Shown here one piece after another: positions 7,129-15,612 of a DNA stretch of 26,632 bases. The notes below the pieces were generated by a model. The model saw only the letters and a list, made by a program, of their open reading frames with translations, was not told the DNA's origin and searched no databases. The stretch spans positions 1 to 26,632 of the forward strand of contig CABSIA010000026.1 of assembly GCA_902477645.1 (NCBI GenBank), in the 5' to 3' direction. A program made the position numbers and the translations under genes. Source of the stretch: an uncultured Prevotella sp. GTDB taxonomy: Bacteria; Bacteroidota; Bacteroidia; Bacteroidales; Bacteroidaceae. Within the stretch, counting starts at the first letter, position 1; each line of letters opens with the position of its first letter.

Positions 7129-10100
7129 ATGGAAATGAACAATATAGCGGCACTCTATGGAAAATTGCCTCAGAGTGCCGCTTTTCTAAACCTCGTTGCC
7201 GACCAAAAAGCGCGCATTATCGTTGCGCAGGGGCTTGTAGCCTCTGCCGCTCCTGTATTCTTTTCCTCGATTTATGACAGGCTGTGCCGCACTGTAGTGT
7301 TTGTGCTCAACGATGCTGATGAGGCGGCTTATTTCTACAACGATATGGCTCAGGCGTTGGGACAACAACGGGTTCTTTTTTTTCCGTCGTCATACCGAAG
7401 GGCTGTTAAATACGGACAGCGGGACACGGCAAATGAGATATTGCGCACGGAGGTGCTGGCAAAGCTTTCAGCCAACGACAACCTTTATATCGTGACTTGT
7501 CCGGAGGCCCTGTCTGAGCTTGTGGCACGAAAGACCGTCGTTGACGAGCGGATGATGACTTTGGCGGTAGGGCAGGAGATTGGCATAACAAATATTGTGC
7601 ATACGCTCCGCGAATTTGGTTTTCATGAGGTCGACTATGTTTACGAGCCTGGACAATTTGCAGTGCGTGGAAGTATCATAGACGTGTTTTCGTTCTCTTG
7701 CGAATATCCTTTCCGAATCGATTTCTTTGGCGACGAGATTGATACTGTCAGAACTTTCAATGTAGAGGATCAGTTGTCGAAAGAGCAGAAACAAAAGGTG
7801 GAGATTGTGCCAGAGCTGGCTTCTGCCGATGCAGAGAAGGTCCCGTTCTTCGACTATCTTCCAGACAATGCCCTGCTTGTTGTTAAAGACATTCTTTTTG
7901 TCCGTGAGACCATAGAGCGCATCTGGAATGAGGGATTTTCGCAACAGGCTTATACCGACCGTCTCGCCTCGGCAACCGAGATGGAGCAGAGGGAGATAAT
8001 GAAAGAGATGAACAGCAAGCTGTCATTGCTTAGCGCATCGGCTTTCATGGAGTCGGCCTTGAGTTTTAAACGGATTATCATCTCCGCATCTGCTGATGAA
8101 AGAGACGATGCCAAGGCAAAGATAACATTCAACACGTCTCCCCAGCCTTTGTTCCATAAGAATTTTGAGATGCTCCGGCAGACTCTGGAACAATATGCCG
8201 GGGCAGGCTATAAACTCTATATACTTGCCGACAGCAAAAAGCAGCAGCAGCGTCTGCGCGACATCTTCGATGATATGGGCAGCGACATCGAGCGCTCGTC
8301 GGCCAACCAGCAGCGCTCCGCCATCGACTTCACGCCTGTCGGCAGTACATTGCACGAAGGCTTTGTCGACAACACCTTGAGGGCTTGCTTCTTTACCGAT
8401 CACCAGATATTCGACCGCTTCCATAAGTACAGCCTACGCAGCGATTCTGCCCGTGCAGGCAAAATGGCGCTTACAATGAAGGAGCTGCAGGAAATGGAGC
8501 CTGGCGACTACATAGTTCATGTAGACCTTGGAGTGGGCAAGTTTGGCGGACTGGTTAGGGTGCCGTCGCCAAATGGCTATCAGGAGGTTATCAGGATTAT
8601 ATATCAGAACAACGACAAGGTGGATGTGTCTATCCACTCACTTTATAAAATTTCGAAATACCGCCGTAGCGATACCGGCGAGCCGCCACGTCTGAGCACT
8701 CTCGGAACTGGTGCGTGGGAACGGCTGAAGCAAAAGGCAAAGACCCGCATAAAGGATATTGCGCGCGACCTGATAAAGCTATATGCCAAGCGCCGCCATG
8801 AGAAAGGCTTCGCATTCAGTGCCGACTCGTTTATGCAGCATGAGCTTGAGGCAAGTTTTCTCTACGAGGACACGCCCGACCAGCTGAAAGCCACACAGGA
8901 GGTGAAGGCAGATATGGAGAAGGCGGCGCCCATGGACAGGCTTGTGTGCGGCGATGTCGGCTTTGGCAAAACCGAAGTTGCTGTCCGTGCGGCTTTTAAG
9001 GCTGCGTGCGACTCTAAGCAGGTTGCGGTCCTTGTGCCTACTACAGTCTTGGCGTTGCAACACTATCAGACCTTCCGTGACCGTTTGCGCGATTTCCCTA
9101 TCAGGGTTGACTATCTGTCTCGGGCACGTACGGCAAAGCAGGTAAAACAGGTTTTGGCCGACCTTGAGCAGGGTAATATCGATATACTCGTCGGTACGCA
9201 TAAGCTCATAGGAAAAAATGTGAAGTGGCACGACCTTGGTCTTCTCATCATCGATGAGGAGCAGAAATTCGGTGTTGCCGTAAAAGAGAAACTGCGCAAG
9301 CTTAAGACAAATATCGACACGCTAACCATGTCGGCGACGCCTATACCACGTACATTGCAGTTCTCGCTGATGGGTGCCCGTGATATGAGTATCATGCGCA
9401 CGCCGCCTCCAAACCGGCATCCTATATTTACCCAGCTTACCACTTATTGCCACGAGGTGATTGCCGATGCCATAAACTTCGAGATGAGCCGCAACGGTCA
9501 GGTCTTTTTTGTAAACGACCGTATATCGTCGCTTACCGAAATCCAGATGCTAATTTTGAAGCATGTGCCCGACTGCCGTGTGGCTGTCGGTCATGGACAG
9601 ATGCCTCCCGAGGAGCTTGAGAAGGTGATTTTAGGTTTCGTAAACCACGATTTTGATGTGTTGCTCTCAACGACCATTGTTGAGAACGGTATTGACATAC
9701 CAAACGCCAACACAATTATCATCAACGATGCCCACAGGTTCGGACTTTCCGACCTTCACCAGATGCGCGGGCGGGTTGGACGTGGAAACCGCAAGGCGTT
9801 TTGCTATTTGCTTGCCCCGCCAAAAAGTGTGCTCTCCCCAGAGGCTCGTAGAAGGCTTGAGGCTCTTGAGACATTCTCTGAGCTGGGAAGCGGGTTCAAT
9901 CTTGCAATGCAGGACCTTGATATCCGTGGAGCTGGAAATTTGCTTGGAGCCGAGCAGAGCGGATTTATGGAAGACCTCGGATACGAGACATATCAGAAAA
10001 TACTTAATCAGGCTGTTACGGAGCTTAAGAATGATGAGTTCCGGGAACTGTATGCCGATGAGGTTGCTGAGGGCAAGATTTTGACAGGCGAGGACTTTGT

Positions 10101-10548
10101 AGAGGACTGCGCAATAGAGAGCGACTTGGAGATGTATTTCCCCGAAACCTACGTGCCAGGCAGCTCTGAGCGTATGCTACTGTACCGTGAACTCGACAAT
10201 ATTGTTGAGGACCGGGATCTTGACATCTACCGCCAGCGTCTTGTCGACCGTTTTGGACCTGTGCCGCAAGAGGGGGAGGAACTCATGCAGGTTGTGCTTC
10301 TGCGCAGGCTGGGCAAACGCATGGGATGCGAGAAGATTACTCTTAAACAGGGAGGCATGAATATGCAGTTCGTGTCAAATGCCGATAGCCCATACTATCA
10401 GAGCCGCGTGTTCGCAAAAATCATAGATTATGTGGCGGTAAATCCACGTCGTTGCGAACTGAAGGAAGTGCGTGGACACCGTCTGTTGCATGTCAGGAAT
10501 GTGGAAAAGGTTGAGGCTGCAGTGAGCATATTGAGAAACATGAGTTAG
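7129..10548 (+). CDS. mfd: Transcription-repair coupling factor
   Basis: This 1139-residue ATP-dependent translocase removes RNA polymerase stalled at DNA lesions and recruits UvrA. Domains in order are a UvrB-like N-terminal region (about 1-330); an RNA-polymerase-interacting CarD-like domain near 445-520 (EPGDYIVHVDLGVGKFGG); a RecG-like helicase with Walker A GDVGFGKTE near 608-616 and Walker B IIDEEQKFG near 705-713; the motif MSATPIPRTLQ; the TRG region with QMRGRVGRG; and a C-terminal D7 domain (ETYVPGSSERMLLYREL). The length is standard. The ATG at 7129 (MEMNN) was chosen; a TTG at 7078 would overlap the mannosyltransferase, and Met at 7135 is equally possible. Confidence 0.96.
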   Translation: MEMNNIAALYGKLPQSAAFLNLVADQKARIIVAQGLVASAAPVFFSSIYDRLCRTVVFVLNDADEAAYFYNDMAQALGQQRVLFFPSSYRRAVKYGQRDTANEILRTEVLAKLSANDNLYIVTCPEALSELVARKTVVDERMMTLAVGQEIGITNIVHTLREFGFHEVDYVYEPGQFAVRGSIIDVFSFSCEYPFRIDFFGDEIDTVRTFNVEDQLSKEQKQKVEIVPELASADAEKVPFFDYLPDNALLVVKDILFVRETIERIWNEGFSQQAYTDRLASATEMEQREIMKEMNSKLSLLSASAFMESALSFKRIIISASADERDDAKAKITFNTSPQPLFHKNFEMLRQTLEQYAGAGYKLYILADSKKQQQRLRDIFDDMGSDIERSSANQQRSAIDFTPVGSTLHEGFVDNTLRACFFTDHQIFDRFHKYSLRSDSARAGKMALTMKELQEMEPGDYIVHVDLGVGKFGGLVRVPSPNGYQEVIRIIYQNNDKVDVSIHSLYKISKYRRSDTGEPPRLSTLGTGAWERLKQKAKTRIKDIARDLIKLYAKRRHEKGFAFSADSFMQHELEASFLYEDTPDQLKATQEVKADMEKAAPMDRLVCGDVGFGKTEVAVRAAFKAACDSKQVAVLVPTTVLALQHYQTFRDRLRDFPIRVDYLSRARTAKQVKQVLADLEQGNIDILVGTHKLIGKNVKWHDLGLLIIDEEQKFGVAVKEKLRKLKTNIDTLTMSATPIPRTLQFSLMGARDMSIMRTPPPNRHPIFTQLTTYCHEVIADAINFEMSRNGQVFFVNDRISSLTEIQMLILKHVPDCRVAVGHGQMPPEELEKVILGFVNHDFDVLLSTTIVENGIDIPNANTIIINDAHRFGLSDLHQMRGRVGRGNRKAFCYLLAPPKSVLSPEARRRLEALETFSELGSGFNLAMQDLDIRGAGNLLGAEQSGFMEDLGYETYQKILNQAVTELKNDEFRELYADEVAEGKILTGEDFVEDCAIESDLEMYFPETYVPGSSERMLLYRELDNIVEDRDLDIYRQRLVDRFGPVPQEGEELMQVVLLRRLGKRMGCEKITLKQGGMNMQFVSNADSPYYQSRVFAKIIDYVAVNPRRCELKEVRGHRLLHVRNVEKVEAAVSILRNMS

Positions 10549-10554
10549 GAGTTC

Positions 10555-10655
10555 TGAGTTAGAAATTATTCTCGCTTCGCTGCGATTATGGAAATTCAAA
10601 ATTAAATAATTCGTAATCGGCGTAGCCGGCAATTCGTAATTCCAAACTCGTAATT
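10555..10655. repeat. Intergenic AATTCGTAAT-type repeat with small hairpins
   Basis: Between mfd and the symporter, AATTCGTAAT occurs twice (near 10607 and 10631) with a related CTCGTAATT near 10649. CGGC-gta-GCCG forms a small hairpin at about 10619-10629 between the first two copies, and TCGCTTCGCTGCGA is another short near-palindrome near 10573. The look is that of a dispersed intergenic repeat. No terminator with a clear T run is seen for mfd. Confidence 0.4.
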
Positions 10656-10665
10656 TGTATTTTTT

Positions 10666-12084
10666 ATGATTTTTATAACAATTCTTGTATATTTCGTCCT
10701 GCTCATGGCTGTGAACAGGATAACCTCACACAATGGTGACAACAACACTTTCTACCGTGGCAACCGCCATTCGCCATGGTATGTCGTGGCGTTCGGAATG
10801 ATTGGTGCGTCAATATCTGGTGTCACGTTCGTCTCGGTGCCAGGCATGGTGGCGAAGTCTGATATGACCTATATGCAGACTTGTATCGGCTTCATATTCG
10901 GCTATTTTGCTGTGGCTTTCATTCTGTTGCCAGTTTATTACAGGTACAATCTTACGACTATCTATTCTTTTCTCGACAAGCGGTTGGGGCGAAGCTCGTA
11001 TCAGACAGGTGCCGCCTTTTTCCTGTTGTCAAAGATGACGGGTGCCGCCGCGCGGTTTTATGTCGTCTGCTTCATTCTTCACCGTTTTGTTTTTGCCGGA
11101 ATGGGAGTTCCCTTTGCGCTGACAGCCTCGGTTATGGTGTTTCTGATATGGCTCTACACGAGGCGCGGGGGCATAAGGACATTAGTGTGGACTGACTCTA
11201 TACAGACGCTCTGTATGTTTGCCGCGCTCGGACTTATTATATACAACGTGATGGAAAATCTCGGACTAGGCTTTGCTGATATGGTAAAAGTCATTTCCGA
11301 CGACTCACATTCCCGCATGTTCGTATTCGGTGACTGGATGTCTAAGCAGAATTTCTGGAAGCAGTTTCTGAGCGGCATATTCATCGTTATCGTGATGACG
11401 GGGCTCGATCAGGATATGATGCAGAAAAACCTTACCTGCAAATCGCTCTCCGATGCCAAAAAGGATATGTGTGTCTACGGCTTTGCTTTTGTGCCCGCAA
11501 ACCTTCTGTTCCTTTCGCTTGGAGTCTTGCTGCTGATGCTTCTTGATAAGTATGGCATGCAGATGCCAGTCTCGGGCGATGACCTGTTGCCTATGTTTGC
11601 CGCATCCGGGATGTTGGGCAGTGGGGTAGTGGTGCTGTTCTCCGTAGGCATAGTGGCGGCCTCCTTCTCAAGTGCCGACAGTGCGCTTACTTCTATGACT
11701 ACAAGTTTCTGTGTAGACATTTGCCGTCGCAGTGATGATGAGACGTTGCGCAAGCGTGTGCATGTGGTTATGGCCATAGTCTTTGCCCTTTTCGTCATGC
11801 TCTTCAAGATGCTGAACAGCCAGGGCGTTCTTGATGCCATCTACACTCTGTGCGGCTATACTTACGGACCGCTCCTCGGTCTCTTTGCCTATGCGTTGTT
11901 TACCCGTCGCAGTGTAGGCCGGCGTGCCGTGCCATATATAGCCGTATTGTCCCCCATAATATGTTTCGCCATCGACTATCTTACATCCCATTTCACCTCT
12001 TATCGTTTTGGCTATGAGCTGTTGATGCTCAACGGCTTGATCACGTTCTGCGGGTTGTGGCTGACAGGTAAAGGCAAAGCATAG
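10666..12084 (+). CDS. Sodium:solute symporter family transporter
   Basis: This 472-residue integral membrane protein has about 12-13 hydrophobic helices and the SSS fold signatures: GMIGASISGVTFVSVPGMV near residues 45-63, a conserved RFYVV region after KMTGAA, WTDSIQTL near 172, GLDQDMMQKNL near 247, and FSSADSALTSMTTSF near 335. Members couple sodium entry to uptake of sugars, acids, vitamins or nucleosides. The substrate cannot be told here and the neighbours give no clue. It starts at an ATG with a T-rich leader and is followed by a large hairpin ending in T7. It looks intact. Confidence 0.87.
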   Translation: MIFITILVYFVLLMAVNRITSHNGDNNTFYRGNRHSPWYVVAFGMIGASISGVTFVSVPGMVAKSDMTYMQTCIGFIFGYFAVAFILLPVYYRYNLTTIYSFLDKRLGRSSYQTGAAFFLLSKMTGAAARFYVVCFILHRFVFAGMGVPFALTASVMVFLIWLYTRRGGIRTLVWTDSIQTLCMFAALGLIIYNVMENLGLGFADMVKVISDDSHSRMFVFGDWMSKQNFWKQFLSGIFIVIVMTGLDQDMMQKNLTCKSLSDAKKDMCVYGFAFVPANLLFLSLGVLLLMLLDKYGMQMPVSGDDLLPMFAASGMLGSGVVVLFSVGIVAASFSSADSALTSMTTSFCVDICRRSDDETLRKRVHVVMAIVFALFVMLFKMLNSQGVLDAIYTLCGYTYGPLLGLFAYALFTRRSVGRRAVPYIAVLSPIICFAIDYLTSHFTSYRFGYELLMLNGLITFCGLWLTGKGKA

Positions 12085-12251
12085 CGATTACATTTTTCGA
12101 TTGCTGCCGCTATACATGGCGGAACGGCTGGTTTCATCTTCCCCAATGTTCTTATACTTGCAGAAGTAGGGTTATATAAATAACGCCGTCTGCCCGACAG
12201 CAAAATTTTCTTTTCTGGATTAAAATCTTTTAAAAAGCGCTTTCATATACA

Positions 12252-12349
12252 GCAAAAAAATGCAGCTGCCTGCTATGGAAGATGCAACCGCTTGCATGTG
12301 CCATCGCAAGCGGCTGCTATGACACATGCAAGCGGCTGCATTTTTTTGC
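12252..12349 (+). terminator. Large nested hairpin with T run (terminator, possibly switchable)
   Basis: The outer stem is 18 bp: GCAAAAAAATGCAGCTGC at 12252-12269 pairs with 12332-12349, with one G-U wobble in RNA. Inside it, 12283-12303 can pair with 12319-12339 (18 of 21 matches), using the same right arm. A 12-mer, GCAAGCGGCTGC, is present twice (12306-12317 and 12328-12339), and its near-complement lies at 12283-12294, so at least three stems compete. The T7 at 12341-12347 makes it a good terminator for the symporter transcript; the A7 at 12254-12260 makes it plausible in both directions. Confidence 0.65.
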
Positions 12350-12479
12350 ATGGTTTTTAATGATGTAAAACTGTTGTTACGGAACCCCGCCATATCACCT
12401 CCTTTCTGAAACGCTTACGTGGCATAGCAATAAATCTGACTTTTTTTTATAAACTTGTATATTTTCAAATATTTATTTG

Positions 12480-12487
12480 TGTCTTTG
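12480..12487 (+). promoter_or_regulatory. Putative -7 box for the non-coding RNA
   Basis: TGTCTTTG agrees with TAnnTTTG at five of its six fixed bases. CTTG at 12454-12457 is a loose -33 element 22 bp upstream. Transcription would begin at about 12492-12495. Confidence 0.4.
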
Positions 12488-12491
12488 CACC

Positions 12492-12866
12492 ATTCTCACG
12501 CCGATAGTTCAAAAGAACAGGGAATTCATCTGTAGCGATAGTTCTTTCGGATGGGGATATCATATATGGGAAAGGCGTTTATCATGCGCTTGGTTCTCTG
12601 ACAGCTTGAAAGCCTAGGAAACTCTCAAATTGTAGTCAAGGAACTTTGCAACGGTAGATGCCCATGGGGTATGACTTTGTTGTCGGCCATTATTGTATAT
12701 TGATGAAAACAAAAGTCTTTATGGCTGTGTTTTTGTTGTGTCAATAGGGTTGCGCATATCATATCGGCGTGGGGTCTTAGGTTGCTCGTTTCGACTACAA
12801 TGGGCAATTCCTAGGGCCTCAAGCTGTGGAGCGGGTAACTGGTCTGACTTCCACGCTTTTTTTGTA
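12492..12866 (+). ncRNA. Candidate long structured RNA of unknown family
   Basis: This stretch has no credible protein but shows long-range complementarity. Helix 1 is CAGCTTGA (12602-12609) with 12819-12826. Helix 2 is CCTAGGAA (12613-12620) with 12808-12815. Helix 3 is ATTGTAGTC (12629-12637) with 12793-12801. All three are perfect, collinear and nested, and GCAAC (12648-12652) with GTTGC (12781-12785) continues the arm. A 5' domain (about 12492-12600) carries CGCC/GGCG and GTTC-aaaa-GAAC pairs. The 3' end folds GTGGA (12826-12830) on TCCAC (12850-12854) and ends in a T7 run, like a terminator. Twenty-five paired bases in order are very unlikely by chance. It is not tmRNA, RNase P RNA or SRP RNA by any sequence signature I can see; a 6S-like hairpin RNA or a leader controlling the gene at 12935 are options. 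Confidence 0.6.
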
Positions 12867-12934
12867 TAGTCGCACTAATCTTTTTTATCAATTTGCTCTG
12901 TCGGGGAGTCTGGAGCTATAGAAAATGTACTATT

Positions 12935-13411
12935 ATGAAAAAAATTCTATCTATGGCCGTTTCTGCAGTATTCTCGTCATTTATGGTAAATGCGCAGAAC
13001 AATGAGCTGCTTACGGCTACGTTGCAGCATGGTGACCAAACTATGATGTTTGTTGGTGTTGACGCATTAAAAAGCGCATACGATGCTGCGGCAGACAAAG
13101 GCGCCATTATTACATTGTCGTCTGGAGAGTTTAATGCTATTTCTGTAATGTCTAAGTCTCTGACTATAAACGGTGCAGGATTTGAGGACGATGAGGCTAC
13201 TGGTACTAAGGCTACGGTTATAAACGGAGGTATGACTATACTATATGAATATGTATCTGGATTTGACGATGACGGGAACCCTGTTACAAACACAAGAACG
13301 GTGGACGGAAGCAAATTTGAAGGTATATCATTTAAGGATTATCGCATATTCATGTCAAATGACCCTATTAGTGACATTACTTTTGCCAAATGCAAATTAT
13401 TCTCTCTATAG
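12935..13411 (+). CDS. Secreted beta-helix-like protein, probably truncated
   Basis: This 158-residue protein has a clear signal peptide (MKKILSMAVSAVF...VNAQ, cleavage after about residue 20). The mature part (LLTATLQHGDQTMMFVG, then AAADKGAIITLSSGEFN, SLTINGAGFE, ATVINGG, FEGISFKDYRIF, DITFAKCKLF) has the short strand rhythm of parallel beta-helix surface proteins, in which such rungs continue for several hundred residues. Here the frame stops after the third or fourth rung, right before the next gene's promoter. It is therefore likely the N-terminal remnant of a larger secreted protein, or a very short member. The ATG at 12935 gives a proper signal peptide. The RNA candidate lies immediately upstream. 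Confidence 0.6.
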   Translation: MKKILSMAVSAVFSSFMVNAQNNELLTATLQHGDQTMMFVGVDALKSAYDAAADKGAIITLSSGEFNAISVMSKSLTINGAGFEDDEATGTKATVINGGMTILYEYVSGFDDDGNPVTNTRTVDGSKFEGISFKDYRIFMSNDPISDITFAKCKLFSL

Positions 13412-13438
13412 AAAAATCATTTTTTTATCACGATAGGC

Positions 13439-13467
13439 TTGTAATTCGGAATTTTTATGTAATTTTG
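13439..13467 (+). promoter_or_regulatory. -33/-7 promoter for the secreted protein at 13557
   Basis: TTG at 13439-13441 and TAATTTTG at 13460-13467 (exact TAnnTTTG) are 18 bp apart. The promoter lies just after the stop of the truncated gene, leaving a leader of about 80 nt. Confidence 0.65.
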
Positions 13468-13556
13468 CAAAACATTTCTAAAAAACAGTGCAACGTTTCG
13501 TGTAGAATGCTGCCTTATGGCATAGTATGATTATACAAATTAACAATTATAATAAC

Positions 13557-14411
13557 ATGAAAAAATTAATTTTGTCTATTTTTGCTGTGGCAAGCTTATC
13601 GCTTTCAGCCTCAGCTCAGGAAACAATGTCTGCAAATGACAGTATCAAACAAAGACTTGACTCTCTTGAAAATTCGCTTAGTAGTCTGCAAGCGAAAGAG
13701 GAGGTGAGGAGCGAGAACGAGAAACTTGATAAAATATGGAAGAGAAAGAAGTACACTGTTATCGGTTTTGTGAACCAGAACCTTGAGAGCAAGGAGGAAG
13801 AAGGTGGCAAATATAAGAGCAAATTTGGTGTGACGTTGCAGAAAGGAAAAACTTTCTATCTTCATAAAAAGCCGTTGGGCAATATGGTTAAGATTGGTCT
13901 TGACTGGACATTCATAGACCTTAACTTCGCAAAATATAAGGATGGGAACGGTATTAGCTTAAATGTTCCGTCGGACGGCGATTTCAGTGACGGTGATTAT
14001 GGTTATGATGAAGATGAGCCAGGCGTAGACCTCGACTTAGGAGTGATGCAGCTTGAATATGGCATGGGATTCGGCCCGTCCGTACAAGTAACTCCATTCT
14101 ACTATCTTGGCAAAGGCCTGGAGCATATCAAGGCTTATACCTATTTCCACGTTACACCATCTTATTCGGCTATTATTGAAACCACCGACGATGATACAAA
14201 TTTCAACCACGGCTATTGCACATTCTTCAATTTCGGTGTAGGGTTGTCTTACAAAGTTATATCCATAGGCTTTGAGCACCGCTGGGGAACTGCCAAATAT
14301 AATATGGCGGATTTAGATACCGAGGATGCAATAGCAGGAGGAATCAAATTCGATGACAAGCAGAAGTTCTCTACAAAGTCGTCACGTTTCTTTGTGCGTT
14401 TCAATATCTAA
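13557..14411 (+). CDS. Secreted, probably outer-membrane beta-barrel protein of unknown function
   Basis: This 284-residue protein has a signal peptide (MKKLILSIFAVASLSLSASAQ). A short charged coiled-coil segment follows (about residues 30-62, SIKQRLDSLENSLSSLQAKEEV), and then a beta-rich region of alternating strands such as KYTVIGFVNQNL, VKIGLDWTFIDL, YGMGFGPSVQVTPFYYL, IKAYTYFHVTPSY and FFNFGVGLSYKVISIGFEHRW. It ends in an aromatic strand, RFFVRFNI, as outer-membrane barrels do. An Asp/Glu/Gly-rich loop sits near residues 140-160. No family is recognised. It may be an 8- to 10-strand barrel facing the periplasm with its coiled coil. A consensus promoter precedes it. Confidence 0.7.
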   Translation: MKKLILSIFAVASLSLSASAQETMSANDSIKQRLDSLENSLSSLQAKEEVRSENEKLDKIWKRKKYTVIGFVNQNLESKEEEGGKYKSKFGVTLQKGKTFYLHKKPLGNMVKIGLDWTFIDLNFAKYKDGNGISLNVPSDGDFSDGDYGYDEDEPGVDLDLGVMQLEYGMGFGPSVQVTPFYYLGKGLEHIKAYTYFHVTPSYSAIIETTDDDTNFNHGYCTFFNFGVGLSYKVISIGFEHRWGTAKYNMADLDTEDAIAGGIKFDDKQKFSTKSSRFFVRFNI

Positions 14412-14462
14412 AATATAAGCTATACAACATCAAATTGAAACCTCTGGCATTATCCATATAGT

Positions 14463-14520
14463 ACAGTCCGGGTGGGCTTTGCCGGAATTTCAATGCATAT
14501 AAATCAAATTTTCGGACTGT
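14463..14520 (+). promoter_or_regulatory. Inverted repeat in the leader of the acidic lipoprotein gene
   Basis: ACAGTCCG at 14463-14470 is complementary to CGGACTGT at 14513-14520. An alternative inner stem, TCCGG (14467-14471) with CCGGA (14482-14486), shares part of the left arm, so the two cannot form together. The site lies between a secreted-protein gene and the lipoprotein start at 14535. It could end the upstream transcript or act as a leader switch; no T run follows. Confidence 0.35.
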
Positions 14521-14534
14521 AATAAAAAAACATT

Positions 14535-15434
14535 ATGAAAAAAACTTATTATTATTTTGCTGTTTTGGCATTTGCATGTTGCACACTCGCTGCATGCAGT
14601 GATGACGACGATGACAATTCAGGTGCAGGAACCGCTTCTACTGAGTTCTTTGTTCCGGCCTCTATCGTTGACGGCACAAGAGTTCAGAGCGTTGGTGGTC
14701 TAAATGCGGCTTACAACGAAGACGGCTCTATCTCAAAACTGGAGAACGATGGCGTAACTTACAATTTCGAATATGACAACGGCACACGCGCTGCTGTAAG
14801 TACTGGCCGCCAGATCAAACGCATCTACGCAAATGTTGAGGGGACAACATACGAGGGTACAAACTTCAAATTCAACTCCGACGGCTTCCTTACAGCCATG
14901 ACATTCCACTCTCGCGATATAGACGAATATTATACTGAAGAGGTAAACTTTAACTATGCGCTCAGCTATGATGGCACAGGACACTTGACAAGCAACAAGA
15001 TAACAGGAAGTGTTAAGTGGAATGAAGACGGCGAGAGCGGAGTTGATAAAGTCAATACAACGGTTAATTTTACATGGAAAAACGGCAACCTCACAAACAG
15101 CAACGCTTCCGCTAATGGTTCTATTGTCAACATGACACTCGATTATGGCAATGAGGCTAACACGTTCAACATCACCACACCCGCAGTGGCTGGCGTAATA
15201 GGTCTTATGGATGATCCGATTCTCACAGCACTCGCTATGCTCGGCTTTACTGGTAATTCGTCGGCAACACTTCCTGTCAAATTAGTAACTTCAATTAAAG
15301 ACGAAGACGGAACAGAGACCGATGTAGCTAATTTTACATACACATTTAACTCTGACCATTCCGTTGATATCATTCGTTTTAGCGATGAATATGGCAGTTT
15401 CTATAATATCAGATATACTTACTACAAAAAGTAG
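14535..15434 (+). CDS. Surface-type lipoprotein, DUF4595-like
   Basis: This 299-residue lipoprotein has its lipobox ending at Cys21 (LAAC), followed directly by SDDDDDN. That acidic tract matches the Bacteroidetes lipoprotein export signal, so exposure on the cell surface is expected. The mature protein is built of antiparallel-strand repeats that read like YD/RHS-style or DUF4595 sheets: AYNEDGSISKLENDGVTYNFEYDN, FKFNSDGFLTAMTF, NYALSYDGTGHLTSNKITG, TVNFTWKNGNLT, MTLDYGNEAN, and FTYTFNSDHSVDIIRF at the end. No catalytic residues are evident. The DUF4595 match is by eye and moderately sure. The gene ends 20 bp before a strong bidirectional terminator. Confidence 0.72.
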   Translation: MKKTYYYFAVLAFACCTLAACSDDDDDNSGAGTASTEFFVPASIVDGTRVQSVGGLNAAYNEDGSISKLENDGVTYNFEYDNGTRAAVSTGRQIKRIYANVEGTTYEGTNFKFNSDGFLTAMTFHSRDIDEYYTEEVNFNYALSYDGTGHLTSNKITGSVKWNEDGESGVDKVNTTVNFTWKNGNLTNSNASANGSIVNMTLDYGNEANTFNITTPAVAGVIGLMDDPILTALAMLGFTGNSSATLPVKLVTSIKDEDGTETDVANFTYTFNSDHSVDIIRFSDEYGSFYNIRYTYYKK

Positions 15435-15454
15435 ATGAGCATATTGATGATAAA

Positions 15455-15492
15455 AAAGCAGGAAGAAAACATTTCTGTTTTCTTCCTGCTTT
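15455..15492. terminator. Bidirectional terminator between convergent genes
   Basis: A perfect 16-bp stem, AAAGCAGGAAGAAAAC (15455-15470), pairs with 15477-15492 around a 6-nt loop. The left arm is flanked by A residues and the right arm by a T-rich tract, so it can end both the lipoprotein gene (plus) and trxB (minus). Confidence 0.85.
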
Positions 15493-15612
15493 CGGTTTTA
15501 TGCCCCTGTAAGGTGTCAACGGGCTTGTCCGATAAACTTGTAGATTTGCGGGCTTTACAATTATTTGTAAACCTGTATATTTGTCCGCTCGTCCACTCGT
15601 TAACGATATAAA

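Noticed and set aside
12625..12807. Minus-strand 60-codon frame inside the RNA candidate
   Set aside because: No family likeness; it lies over the paired region of the RNA.
12492..12866. tmRNA, RNase P RNA or SRP RNA identity for the structured RNA
   Set aside because: The tRNA-like ends of tmRNA, the conserved GAGGAAAGTCC-type core of RNase P RNA and the short SRP hairpin with its tetraloop are all absent.
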